Shown here one piece after another: positions 33,754-42,753 of a stretch of 64,000 bases of DNA (its first letter is position 1; every line of letters begins with the position of its first letter). The position numbers were made by a program, and so were the translations under genes. Location of the stretch: the NCBI RefSeq assembly GCF_014384785.1, contig NZ_JACRSU010000006.1:34899-98898 (forward strand), given 5' to 3'. This DNA is from Congzhengia minquanensis (GTDB lineage: Bacteria > Bacillota > Clostridia > UBA1381 > UBA9506). Below the pieces are notes generated by a model, which made no database searches, was not told the DNA's origin, and saw only the letters and a program-made list of their open reading frames with translations.

Positions 33754-35640
33754 ATGACTTTTGAAGAACGCGCAAAAGACCTGGTTTCAAAAATGACGCT
33801 GGCAGAAAAAATTGCCCAAATGCAGTATGAAGCCCCGGCAATCGAGCGCCTGGGCGTTCCGGCCTACAACTGGTGGAACGAGTGTCTGCACGGCGTAGCC
33901 CGCTCCGGCGCGGCAACGGTTTTTCCCCAGGCAATCGGCATGGCGGCAAGCTTTAATACCGACTTAATGTTCGATGTTGCCACTGCCATTTCCGACGAGG
34001 CAAGAGCAAAATATAATGAATATAAAACCTTTGGCGACACGCAAATTTATCAGGGGCTTACCTATTGGTCGCCCAACATCAACATTTTCCGCGATCCCAG
34101 ATGGGGCCGCGGACACGAAACCTACGGCGAAGACCCTTACCTTACCGCCAGAATGGGCGTTTCCTTTGTTAAGGGCCTGCAAGGCGAGGGAAAATACAGA
34201 AAGCTTGACGCCACCATTAAGCACTATGCCGTGCACAGCGGCCCGGAAACCCTGCGCCACGGTTTTAATGCCGAGGTGAGCGACAAAGATTTATATGAAA
34301 CCTATCTCTGGGCATTCAAATATTGCGTTGACCATGCCGACCCGTCGGCAGTTATGGGAGCATATAACCGTGTAAACGGGGAAGCATGCTGTGCCAGCAA
34401 AACCCTTTTAGAAGACATTTTGCGGGGCGAGTTTGGATTTTCCGGCTATGTGGTGTCAGACTGCGCCGCCATCTGCGACATTCACCAGCACCACCACATT
34501 ACGAACAACGAAGCCGAGAGCGCGGCCTTAGCGGTGAACAACGGGTGCGACTTAAACTGCGGCGAAACCTATAAGTGGCTGAAAACCTCGGTGGCCTTGG
34601 GGCTGATTTCAGAAGAAACCATAACCACCGCGGTGGAACGTTTGTTTGCCGCCCGCTTCCGTTTGGGCATGTTTGATGACGACTGTGAGTATGACGCCAT
34701 TCCCTACGACGTGGTGGAGTGCGAAGCGCACACGAAACTGAATCTTCAAATGGCGGAGGAAAGCATTGTGCTGTTAAAAAACGACGGCATTTTGCCCCTG
34801 TCGCCCAATCAAAACATTGCGGTAATCGGCCCGGTTGCAGACGATGTAACTGTGCTTTTGGGCAACTATAACGGCACGCCCTCCCGCTATACAACACTGC
34901 TCGCCGGCATTCAAAGCCAGGCAAAGGGCAAGGTTTATTATGCCCGCGGCAGCCACCTGTTTGACGACGAGGTGCACCGTGCGGTGGAGCGCCCCCTGCG
35001 TGAGGCCATTATTGCTGCGCGGCATGCAGATGTAGTAATTATGATGTGCGGCTTAAATCCATCTTTAGAAGGGGAGGAAACCGACAATTACAACGGCTCT
35101 GCCGGCGGCGACAAGATAGACATTGAACTGCCGCCTTCCCAGAGAACGCTGTACCGCGAAATTATAAAACTGGGCAAGCCCGTTATCTTTGTAAACGTCA
35201 GCGGAAGCTGCATCGCCCTAACCGAGCAGGACAAAGACTGCCATGCGGTGCTCCAGTGCTTTTATCCCGGAGCAATGGGCGGCGAAGCTTTAGCGAATAT
35301 TATTTTTGGCAAAACCTCACCCAGCGGCAGGCTGCCTGTAACCTTTTACAAAACTACAGAAGACCTGCCCGATTTTGAAAATTATTCTATGGAAAACAGA
35401 ACGTATAAATTTTTCCGCGGAACACCGCTCTACCCGTTCGGCCACGGGCTGACCTATTCTGAAATCACGGAAGAGCCAATTGACGAAAACACCGTGAAGC
35501 TGACGAACAAAGGGCCTTTCGACACCTGGTATTCCGCCCTTAAGTTTGAATATATTCCCCACAAAAATCTGTGCGGATTTCAAAAGGTGTTCTTAAAGAA
35601 AGGCGAAACAGTTACGATTAAATTTGACAGGGAGGGATAG
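33754..35640 (+). CDS. GH3 beta-xylosidase / beta-glucosidase-like enzyme
   Basis: This 628-residue protein has the GH3 N-terminal barrel, with RWGRGHETYGEDP (residues 116-128), IKHYAVHSGPETLRHG near 155-170 and the nucleophile D236 in GYVVSDCAAI, then the C-terminal sandwich domain and a start of a fibronectin-like third domain. There is no signal peptide, so it acts on imported oligosaccharides. Context with xylA and xylB favours beta-xylosidase. The third domain stops early; the stop codon lies in the ribosome site of xylB, so the end is shorter than usual for the family (700 residues or more). Confidence 0.88.
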   Translation: MTFEERAKDLVSKMTLAEKIAQMQYEAPAIERLGVPAYNWWNECLHGVARSGAATVFPQAIGMAASFNTDLMFDVATAISDEARAKYNEYKTFGDTQIYQGLTYWSPNINIFRDPRWGRGHETYGEDPYLTARMGVSFVKGLQGEGKYRKLDATIKHYAVHSGPETLRHGFNAEVSDKDLYETYLWAFKYCVDHADPSAVMGAYNRVNGEACCASKTLLEDILRGEFGFSGYVVSDCAAICDIHQHHHITNNEAESAALAVNNGCDLNCGETYKWLKTSVALGLISEETITTAVERLFAARFRLGMFDDDCEYDAIPYDVVECEAHTKLNLQMAEESIVLLKNDGILPLSPNQNIAVIGPVADDVTVLLGNYNGTPSRYTTLLAGIQSQAKGKVYYARGSHLFDDEVHRAVERPLREAIIAARHADVVIMMCGLNPSLEGEETDNYNGSAGGDKIDIELPPSQRTLYREIIKLGKPVIFVNVSGSCIALTEQDKDCHAVLQCFYPGAMGGEALANIIFGKTSPSGRLPVTFYKTTEDLPDFENYSMENRTYKFFRGTPLYPFGHGLTYSEITEEPIDENTVKLTNKGPFDTWYSALKFEYIPHKNLCGFQKVFLKKGETVTIKFDREG

Positions 35641-35641
35641 C

Positions 35642-37138
35642 ATGTATTTCATTGGAATTGACGTGGGAACCTCCGGCACAAAAGCGGTTTTAATTGACGA
35701 AACAGGCGCAGTTCACCGCACCCACACAGAGGAATATCCCATGCAGCAGCCGAAGAACGGCTGGGCGGAACAAAACCCGTCAGACTGGTGGGAGGCAACC
35801 AAGCTTTCGTTGTCTGCCGTGTGCGAGGGCATTGACAAAATCTGCGGCATCGGCCTCACCGGGCAGATGCACGGTTTGGTAATGCTGAACGAAAACAACG
35901 CGGTAATCCGCCCGGCCATTATCTGGTGCGACCAGCGCACAGGAAAAGAGTGCGCTGAAATGACGGAAACAGTAGGTGTAGATAAGCTGTTCTCCATTAC
36001 AGCCGCTCCGGCCATGTCGGGCTTTACGGCCGCAAAAATTCTGTGGGTAAAGAATAACGAGCCGGAAAACTTTAAAAAATGCCGTCATATCCTATTGCCA
36101 AAGGATTATATCCGTTTTATGCTTACCGGTAAGTTTGCCACTGATGTGTCCGACGCAGGCGGCATGCAGTTGATGGACATAAAAAACAGAACCTGGAGCG
36201 ACGAGGTGCTGGACGCTTTAGAAATTGACAAATCACTTCTTCCCAAAATTTATGAAAGCCCCGAGGTTTCAGGCTTTGTGAAATCAACCGATGTGCCTGC
36301 GTGTCTCCGCGGCGTGCCGGTGGCAGCCGGTGCAGGCGACAATGCCGCAGCCGCTGTGGGAACGGGCATTGTAGAAAACGGCAGGGCGTTTACCACCATC
36401 GGCACCAGCGGCGTGGTGTTTGCCCACACCGACGAGCCGCTGATTGACCCTAAGGGGCGCATTCACACCTTTTGCTGCGCCGTGCCGGGCAAGTGGCACG
36501 TTATGGGTGTTACCCAGGCGGCAGGGCTTTCTTTAAAATGGTTCCGCGACAACTTTTGTGAGTTAGAAACAATGAATGCAGAAAAACAAAACACCGACGT
36601 GTATGTGCTATTAGACGAAAAGGCAAAAACCTCCCCCATCGGGGCAAACCATTTGGTTTACCTGCCCTATTTAATGGGTGAGCGCACACCGCACTTAGAC
36701 CCAGACGCACGGGGCGTATTTTTCGGTCTTTCCGCCATGCACACCAAGGCCGATTTACTGCGGGCTATTTTAGAGGGCGTGTCCTTTTCGCTTTACGACT
36801 GTGTAAACCTTTTAAAGGAAACCGGAGCCGAGGTTTCCGACATGACGATTTGCGGCGGCGGCGGAAAAAGTCCATTTTGGAGCCAAATGCTCTCAAACGT
36901 TTACAGAACAGAAATAAAAACCGTTGCCTGCTCTGAAGGCCCGGCCTACGGCGCGGCAATTTTAGCCTCTGTTTCGGCAGGGGCGTTTGACACTGTTGAA
37001 AGCGCCTGCAAGGCGCTGATTCGAGGCGGCAAAACCTTTGTGCCAAATGAAACGGAACATGGGGCTTATCAAGCAGTATATGGGCTTTATCAGTCCCTTT
37101 ACCCCAGCTTAAAGAATTTATATCAACAGCTAAAATAA
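35642..37138 (+). CDS. xylB: Xylulokinase
   Basis: This 498-residue FGGY-family kinase starts FIGIDVGTSGTKAVLID and carries IGLTGQMHGLVML near residue 77, PAIIWCDQRTGKEC near 95, GVPVAAGAGDNAAAAVGTG near 225, and LYDCVNLLKETGAEV and CGGGGKSPFWSQM near the end. It phosphorylates xylulose to xylulose-5-phosphate, feeding the pentose phosphate pathway. ATG 35642 is chosen because GGGAGGG lies just upstream; an earlier ATG at 35624 would lie inside the GH3 gene. The operon ends at a strong hairpin. Confidence 0.96.
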   Translation: MYFIGIDVGTSGTKAVLIDETGAVHRTHTEEYPMQQPKNGWAEQNPSDWWEATKLSLSAVCEGIDKICGIGLTGQMHGLVMLNENNAVIRPAIIWCDQRTGKECAEMTETVGVDKLFSITAAPAMSGFTAAKILWVKNNEPENFKKCRHILLPKDYIRFMLTGKFATDVSDAGGMQLMDIKNRTWSDEVLDALEIDKSLLPKIYESPEVSGFVKSTDVPACLRGVPVAAGAGDNAAAAVGTGIVENGRAFTTIGTSGVVFAHTDEPLIDPKGRIHTFCCAVPGKWHVMGVTQAAGLSLKWFRDNFCELETMNAEKQNTDVYVLLDEKAKTSPIGANHLVYLPYLMGERTPHLDPDARGVFFGLSAMHTKADLLRAILEGVSFSLYDCVNLLKETGAEVSDMTICGGGGKSPFWSQMLSNVYRTEIKTVACSEGPAYGAAILASVSAGAFDTVESACKALIRGGKTFVPNETEHGAYQAVYGLYQSLYPSLKNLYQQLK

Positions 37139-37140
37139 AA

Positions 37141-37170
37141 AAACGGCGGTATGAAAACCGCCGCTTTTTT
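37141..37170. terminator. Terminator of the xylose operon
   Basis: ACGGCGGT / ACCGCCG hairpin with T-runs on both strands, between convergent genes. Confidence 0.85.
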
Positions 37171-37172
37171 AT

Positions 37173-37598
37173 TTATTTTTTCACACAGGCCCGAATAGTG
37201 ATTAATTTTTTTACCACATTTAACACATCGCCATCAGTTACCGCAATCATTAACCATCTTGCACCGTTAAACGGTTTTGTGTTCTCATAAAGCACTCTTA
37301 GCGCCTCATGCGAAGACAAAACCAATTCAGCCTCTGCCACTTCTCTCCTGCCGATGCATATCAGACACGTAAAGACATCTTTTTCCGGATACAGCGTGCA
37401 AAGCGCGCGGCCTCCTTTTTTTAACTTTACGTTCCAGCCTGGCGCTCCGCTGCATTTACTGTATTCAATCTTCGGCGTAACTCCATAGGTTTCTTCCATA
37501 AATCTAAGTAGTTCCGTCCACAGCGGGCTATTTATATATTCTGCAACTGCATTTAAATCCGGCTGAAATTCCTGTGTATATTTTTCGCTCCAAGTCAT
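37173..37598 (-). CDS. DUF3788-family protein
   Basis: This 141-residue protein resembles DUF3788: a helical N-terminus with LWTELLRFMEETYGVTPKIEYS, then GAPGWNVKLKKGGRALCTLYP and a C-terminal alpha/beta part with PFNGARWLMIAV. Members are small cytoplasmic proteins without a defined reaction, common in gut Clostridia. It lies 21 bases downstream of the large esterase gene on the same strand. Confidence 0.78.
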   Translation of the reverse strand: MTWSEKYTQEFQPDLNAVAEYINSPLWTELLRFMEETYGVTPKIEYSKCSGAPGWNVKLKKGGRALCTLYPEKDVFTCLICIGRREVAEAELVLSSHEALRVLYENTKPFNGARWLMIAVTDGDVLNVVKKLITIRACVKK

Positions 37599-37619
37599 AA
37601 ATCAGCACCCCGTTTGCTT

Positions 37620-40600
37620 TTATTGTACTGCCGTTTCAAGCTCTACATATTCCGTTGTGACAACACCGCAGGCATCGTCCGTCAACTCAAAATAAAAACC
37701 CTTTGTCCCTGATGGAAGCGTTAAGGTAACAGTTTTGTTTTGAGGGACGGTTATCTCCTTGGGCTGCTCCCAAACCGTTTTCGACGTGCTTCCGTCGTAA
37801 CTGATTCCGGAGATGTTGTAAACCAGCCTGATTTTGCTGATGTTGTTTTCTGTTTTGAAAGAAAACGACGCTGTGTTCCCCTCAACAGACACCCGTCCAA
37901 CCTCTGTAAAGCGTGGGCCGCCCCGCACAACGCTGTCTGCAAAGGTGAAAATCTCCGGCACCGCTTCTCCCGCAGGCTGGCTGTGTGTCAGTCCATATTT
38001 ATAAGAAATCACAGAATTTTCAACATCAAGCGCCGATTTTGTGTTTTGGTCAATGGCATACATGTTCGCCGCGTTGCCGTTTATAAATAACGTAGGAATT
38101 TTCACATTAGAAAGCACGTTTTTCGCGTCCCACAGCAGGCGTTTGCCGGAAAGGCCCTTGTTCACGCCGCCCTCGTTTAAATAGCCGCTGTTGTAAACCG
38201 GCACGGCAAAGGCGAACCCGGGGTCAACACCAATGGCATAGCTTGTAATCATGCTGCCGTTTGAAATTCCCGTGATACCAATGGCGTTTTCGTTTACCTC
38301 AGGCAGACTTGCCAAAAGATTTTTCGCAAGAATTGGTTTTGCCACCGCCTGATACATATACTGGTCCTGAAGCGGCTGGTCGATATCGGTATAGTAGCCC
38401 GACGGCTGTCTTGCCCCCATGTTGTAGACAACGTCCGGGTCTAAATCGGTGTTTCTGTCCACCATGTAACAGGCAATTGCCGCATAGCCTTTGTCTACCC
38501 ACGATTTCACCCAGGAGGGATATAGTCTGCTGGCGTTGCCGTGAATCAGCACAACTGCCGGAACCTGATTGACCGCGCTGGCCGTTTTGGGAACACCCAT
38601 ATAGGCGAAAACCTGGGTGTTTTCCCCCTTATGCGGAAGACCTTCAAACAAAATAGCCGAAACATCGTCATATCCTGTTTCTATTGTGTTCACCACCTCA
38701 TATTCCGGCGTTTTTGTCACCGCTTTTGCCTGCAGGGTGTCAACAATCTGCTCAAGGGACAGCCCTGCGGTAATTTCAGCAGACTCTGTATAAGGCGTCA
38801 CCGTTTTAAAATCCTCCCATAAAAATACCTTTGCGCTCATCGCGCCCGCAGGCTTATCGGCGCTGATTTCAGCTTCGCCCGCCGCTGTTTCCGCGCCGGA
38901 CAGCGGCTTACTGGTAACGCTTATCAGCGTATTTTTTCTGCCGTAAACTGCGAGTATAAGCGTCATGTTTTTTCCCTCTAACGCTTTGTTTTTTATCACC
39001 GCCCGGGCGGAGAGGGTCTCGGCTGTGTCAAAATCGTCTGTGATAAAATAAACTCTTGTGCCCGTAACCTCCCGCGGCTGCGTGGAAACAAGATTTGAAA
39101 CCGCGCCGCCGGATACTGCAAAAAAGTCAAACCGCAAAAACGCTCCTGCATCGCTGTCCGAAATGGTGTAGCTCACCGCACTGCCGTTTAAAACGCCGCC
39201 GGAGAGCCTTGCAAAATGCACGCCGTCTGTAGAGGTCATCAGCCGGTATTCCACTGCTGCGCCCGTGTCATTTTCAACGCTTGCGGTTACTGTGCTGCCG
39301 CAGGAAAAATCGCCGCTGACCGAGGCATTTTTCAGTCCCGGCTCCGTAATCTGAATATCGTCAATGCAATAGCGCACTTCCTCTGTGTTTTCCCCGCCTA
39401 GCAAAGACAGCCCCAACAGGCAGGTGCTAGGAGCAGACGCAAGCGAAAACGGTATTTGATGCTCTGTCCACCCCTCTTGAAGCTGTACGGGTGTGAGCGC
39501 ATTTACTGTTTCTTGTGTTCCGTCATAGGTTGAAACAGAGGGCGTTAAAACCGCCCCCGCGCTGTCCGATTTTGCGCGGAAGCTTAAACAATAATCCGTG
39601 TTGGGCTTTAGATAAATATTCTGGGCAATCCTGCCGTTTTCTCCGCTGTTCGCCGCCTGGGTCACCTGAATAAATGCATTTTGCTCCTCTGTCTGGTCCG
39701 CCGCGACAGCCCCGCTGCCGGCAGTCCACGCCTGCACCTGGGTGGTGCCATCGTAAACGGCTTTTGCTGCGAACCCATCGTCAAAGCTGCCGCCAAAGGG
39801 TACATTTAAGCGTTCTATTTTCAGTTCGTCCACGCAATAGTCTGCAATGACCTCGGTGTAACCATCGCCCTGGCCGGACATTCTGAAATAAAAAGACGGG
39901 CGGACAGACAGGGAATTCACCACATAGTTTTGTGCGTTTTTTGAGGGCCGAATTATGCATTCAAACTTCTGCCATTCCTCCGTTAACGGTTTGTCCACAT
40001 TAATTTTTTGATACAATGTCATTTCTGAAGTGTCCGCCCCGGTAAAATCCAAATATCCTCTAAGATAATACTTTCCCGCGTTCTCTGATTTTCCGATTTT
40101 GGCGTACCACGTCAGCTTATAGGCCGTGGCCGGCATAACGGCAAGATTGGAATATTTCATGGAAGAATATTTGTCTTGAGCTTCCACATAGGCATATTTC
40201 GCCGTTTGGTTTGCCCCGCCGTTGTTTTTTACCGTAACGGCAGTTTTTGAAAACAGCGTATATTCCGGATTGTTAAAGTCAAAATTTGCGTTTAACACCA
40301 CCGGCTCGTCAGAGGTTGTGCTATAAGCCGGCCTGCACACAAACTCATCCAGCATATATTCAATGTCTGTTGCCTTTGCACGATATTGAAAGTTACAATC
40401 TGTTCCAAACACCGGAGCCTGCGTTGAACCGGAAATGGTACAGTTTTCGCCAACAGTATAATTTGCATAGTAACGGTACCACCCGCCGCCCAAATCTTCT
40501 TTGTTTTTTAAATATGTAATATGATAGCCGCTATAGTTTTTTGACGGCACCAATGTTCCGCTTCCGTCATCTGTTAAACACCGGTAATACGACACTACAT

Positions 40601-40931
40601 ATCCGCCGTCTAAGGCGTTTATATTGTCTGCCGGCGGCTTGGCGCAAATGGAAAGTTCATAGGTTTCTCCCACCACAGAGCGGTTTCTGTCAAACTGCAC
40701 CCCGCCCATGTTGTTTGCATTATTTTTCATTTTCACCGCGCCGCGGCTGCCGCCGAAGCCCTCGGCAACCCAAGTCTTTTCTGCGGAGTAAATGGCAGTG
40801 CCGGAGGCTTGTGGGGTTTCAAAGTCTGCATACAAAAAATCTGACACAAAATAATCTTCCGCCCCCGCAATGGATATGCAGGACATCAACAGCACCACAG
40901 CCGCCAACCATAAACAAAAAACTTTTTTCAT
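37620..40931 (-). CDS. Secreted multidomain esterase with carbohydrate-binding-like modules
   Basis: This 1103-residue exported protein has a signal peptide (residues 1-24). Three beta-sandwich modules follow (about 26-205, 210-375 and 380-535), each with a late acidic strand of the type YMLDEFVCRP, YCVDELKIERL or YCIDDIQITEPG, as in CBM4/9-type modules. A fibronectin-like domain (about 540-625) and a helix-rich linker come next. The C-terminal alpha/beta hydrolase (about 740-1010) has VPAVVLIHGNASRLYP, the nucleophile elbow GITGISNGSMI and a late YGLTHSQPAG with a candidate histidine. It probably de-esterifies plant polysaccharide outside the cell. No SLH repeat is seen. Confidence 0.78.
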   Translation of the reverse strand: MKKVFCLWLAAVVLLMSCISIAGAEDYFVSDFLYADFETPQASGTAIYSAEKTWVAEGFGGSRGAVKMKNNANNMGGVQFDRNRSVVGETYELSICAKPPADNINALDGGYVVSYYRCLTDDGSGTLVPSKNYSGYHITYLKNKEDLGGGWYRYYANYTVGENCTISGSTQAPVFGTDCNFQYRAKATDIEYMLDEFVCRPAYSTTSDEPVVLNANFDFNNPEYTLFSKTAVTVKNNGGANQTAKYAYVEAQDKYSSMKYSNLAVMPATAYKLTWYAKIGKSENAGKYYLRGYLDFTGADTSEMTLYQKINVDKPLTEEWQKFECIIRPSKNAQNYVVNSLSVRPSFYFRMSGQGDGYTEVIADYCVDELKIERLNVPFGGSFDDGFAAKAVYDGTTQVQAWTAGSGAVAADQTEEQNAFIQVTQAANSGENGRIAQNIYLKPNTDYCLSFRAKSDSAGAVLTPSVSTYDGTQETVNALTPVQLQEGWTEHQIPFSLASAPSTCLLGLSLLGGENTEEVRYCIDDIQITEPGLKNASVSGDFSCGSTVTASVENDTGAAVEYRLMTSTDGVHFARLSGGVLNGSAVSYTISDSDAGAFLRFDFFAVSGGAVSNLVSTQPREVTGTRVYFITDDFDTAETLSARAVIKNKALEGKNMTLILAVYGRKNTLISVTSKPLSGAETAAGEAEISADKPAGAMSAKVFLWEDFKTVTPYTESAEITAGLSLEQIVDTLQAKAVTKTPEYEVVNTIETGYDDVSAILFEGLPHKGENTQVFAYMGVPKTASAVNQVPAVVLIHGNASRLYPSWVKSWVDKGYAAIACYMVDRNTDLDPDVVYNMGARQPSGYYTDIDQPLQDQYMYQAVAKPILAKNLLASLPEVNENAIGITGISNGSMITSYAIGVDPGFAFAVPVYNSGYLNEGGVNKGLSGKRLLWDAKNVLSNVKIPTLFINGNAANMYAIDQNTKSALDVENSVISYKYGLTHSQPAGEAVPEIFTFADSVVRGGPRFTEVGRVSVEGNTASFSFKTENNISKIRLVYNISGISYDGSTSKTVWEQPKEITVPQNKTVTLTLPSGTKGFYFELTDDACGVVTTEYVELETAVQ

Positions 40932-40947
40932 GTTCCCTCTCCTTTTC

Positions 40948-41919
40948 TCACAATGATATAATTTTATCTTCTTCCCAGGAACGGTAGGCCGCTTCCATAA
41001 ACTCTGTCAGTGCCACAGCCTCGTCAATGCCATATAGCTTATTTTCCGTGTTGTTTAAAATGCTTGAAATCCAATATGCAATGGGGCGCTCTAAGGTCAG
41101 CTCCAAATGTTCTTCCGTCACCCACTCTTTGTTTGATGCTTCGTTTTTATAGCGGAAGCCATCCTGCACATGGATATATCCCTTCGTGCCGCTAATTTCC
41201 AGCGTAAACGGGTCGCAATATGACACGAACCCGGTTTCCGAAACGCCAATTGCACCGTTTTCAAAACTCATTACACTAACGGCGTTGTCCTCAACGCCGC
41301 GGCCGGTTACCTGTGTAAAGGCCGATGCCATTTTTTGAGGCGTTCCCAAAAACCACTCTAAAAGATACATGGGGTGCGCACCCAAATCCATCATGGCACC
41401 GCCGCCGCAAAGGGTTTTGTCATAAAAATAGTCCGGCAGCCAGCCTAAAATGCTTCCCCCATGAACGTTTCTAACCCGCATATAGGTCACCTGGCCGATT
41501 TCGCCGCCGTCTACCATTTTCTTAGCTTGAAGCACGCCGGCCATGGTTTTGTGAGGCAGAGAGATGGTAAAATGAATGTTGTTTTTCACAACCGCTTCCC
41601 GAATTTTTTCAGCGTCACTTTTGGAAAAGGCCAAAACCTTTTCGGTGTAAATGTGCTTTTTCGCATTTGCGGCTTTCATTAACAGCTGCGGGTGCAAATT
41701 TGTTGAGGATACCACCGCCACTCCGTCGATTTCCGGGTTTGCCAATAGCGCATCATAATCCTCATAAAAATCACAGCCCAGCGCCGAAGCCCACTGCTCC
41801 CCACGGGATATGTCGTCGTCCCACACCGCGGCAATTTTCACACCGGGCGTTTCCCCAATCTCCTTGGCATACTGGTCGGCATGCACATGCCACCGGCTTA
41901 CCATTGCAATGTTCAGCAT
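40948..41919 (-). CDS. Gfo/Idh/MocA-family oxidoreductase
   Basis: This 323-residue dehydrogenase starts MLNIAMVSRWHVHADQYAKEI, with a variant of the usual GxGxxG loop, and has YTEKVLAFSKSDAEKIREA in place of the standard EKP motif, plus TLCGGGAMMDLGAHPMYLLEW. The loss of the glycine-rich turn at the start and of the proline in EKP sets it apart from the other family member at 25137-26237. It may use a different cofactor mode or substrate. It lies 4 bases after the GDPD gene. Confidence 0.85.
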   Translation of the reverse strand: MLNIAMVSRWHVHADQYAKEIGETPGVKIAAVWDDDISRGEQWASALGCDFYEDYDALLANPEIDGVAVVSSTNLHPQLLMKAANAKKHIYTEKVLAFSKSDAEKIREAVVKNNIHFTISLPHKTMAGVLQAKKMVDGGEIGQVTYMRVRNVHGGSILGWLPDYFYDKTLCGGGAMMDLGAHPMYLLEWFLGTPQKMASAFTQVTGRGVEDNAVSVMSFENGAIGVSETGFVSYCDPFTLEISGTKGYIHVQDGFRYKNEASNKEWVTEEHLELTLERPIAYWISSILNNTENKLYGIDEAVALTEFMEAAYRSWEEDKIISL

Positions 41920-41923
41920 AGTT

Positions 41924-42643
41924 TCACTCCTTTTCCTGTTTTGTTTTCCACCTTATTCCCAATTCAATGTCGTTTAAAAGTGCGCCGTCGGCAGACAGCG
42001 ACTGAATAAAATCTAAAGACTCCGGGCTCCCGTTCATGGAACTTGTTTCGTCCGTGCACGATAAATCCCGGCACATTACCCAAACCTTAACATCATACTT
42101 CATTTTCACATCCATAGGCTTTATTTCACTTAGCCACGGCTCCCAAAGCCGAATGATGCCCGCGCCGTTTTCCACAAATTCGCCGATATTGTGATAATCC
42201 GGCATAAATGCCAACACGTTTTCCTTTGAAAACGCCGTGCTGATTTTGTTTGCCGCCTGGGGACTCACCACGCCGCAGATAAACGGCAGGCCGGATTTTT
42301 CCAGCATGTTAACAAACCCGTCGTCTAACGTTTCAAACTTAATGTGAAGTAAAATCGGCGTCTTTTCCCGATACCGGCGGGCAAGCTCTTCAAAGGTTAA
42401 AAGCGCGTAGTTCTTTTCCGCAAGCTTTTCCTTCATTTCGCAGTATGTAAGATCTTTTACTAAAATGGGTTCCCCTGTCAGGCGCTCTAAACTGTCATCA
42501 TGGAAAATAACGAACACGCCGTCTGACGTTTGTCTGATGTCGCATTCTGTAGCAGAGGCACCGATGTGCGCGGCATATTCCAAGCTCTCCACCGAATTTT
42601 CCTGCTTTACCAGCGATGCACCCCTGTGTGCAATTAAATCCAT
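41924..42643 (-). CDS. Glycerophosphodiester phosphodiesterase family protein
   Basis: This 239-residue protein has the GDPD marks: DLIAHRGASLVKQENSVESL with the metal-binding HRG and EN, ATECDIRQTSDGVFVIFHDDSLERLTG with E-C-D and the second histidine, and the strand LLHIKFE. It would cleave glycerophosphodiesters to glycerol-3-phosphate and an alcohol. No signal peptide. The start at ATG 42643 is preferred over 42652, which sits directly on the AAAGG ribosome site. Confidence 0.88.
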   Translation of the reverse strand: MDLIAHRGASLVKQENSVESLEYAAHIGASATECDIRQTSDGVFVIFHDDSLERLTGEPILVKDLTYCEMKEKLAEKNYALLTFEELARRYREKTPILLHIKFETLDDGFVNMLEKSGLPFICGVVSPQAANKISTAFSKENVLAFMPDYHNIGEFVENGAGIIRLWEPWLSEIKPMDVKMKYDVKVWVMCRDLSCTDETSSMNGSPESLDFIQSLSADGALLNDIELGIRWKTKQEKE

Positions 42644-42674
42644 TATTTTCATCCTTTCGTCGTTCCTTACCGTT

Positions 42675-42703
42675 ATTATACGCTAAATTCAGTCTGTTTT
42701 CAA
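42675..42703 (-). promoter_or_regulatory. Promoter of the GDPD / oxidoreductase genes
   Basis: TTGAAA (42698-42703), 17 bases, TATAAT (42675-42680) on the minus strand, about 30 bases before the start codon. Confidence 0.65.
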
Positions 42704-42713
42704 CCGCCAAATT

Positions 42714-42750
42714 AAAAAACGCTTCCTATTTTTTCAAATAGGAAACGTTT
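42714..42750 (-). terminator. Terminator after the sialidase-like gene
   Basis: TTTCCTATTT pairs with AAATAGGAA, with a T-rich run on the minus strand (TTTTTTAATTT). Confidence 0.7.
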
Positions 42751-42753
42751 CGT

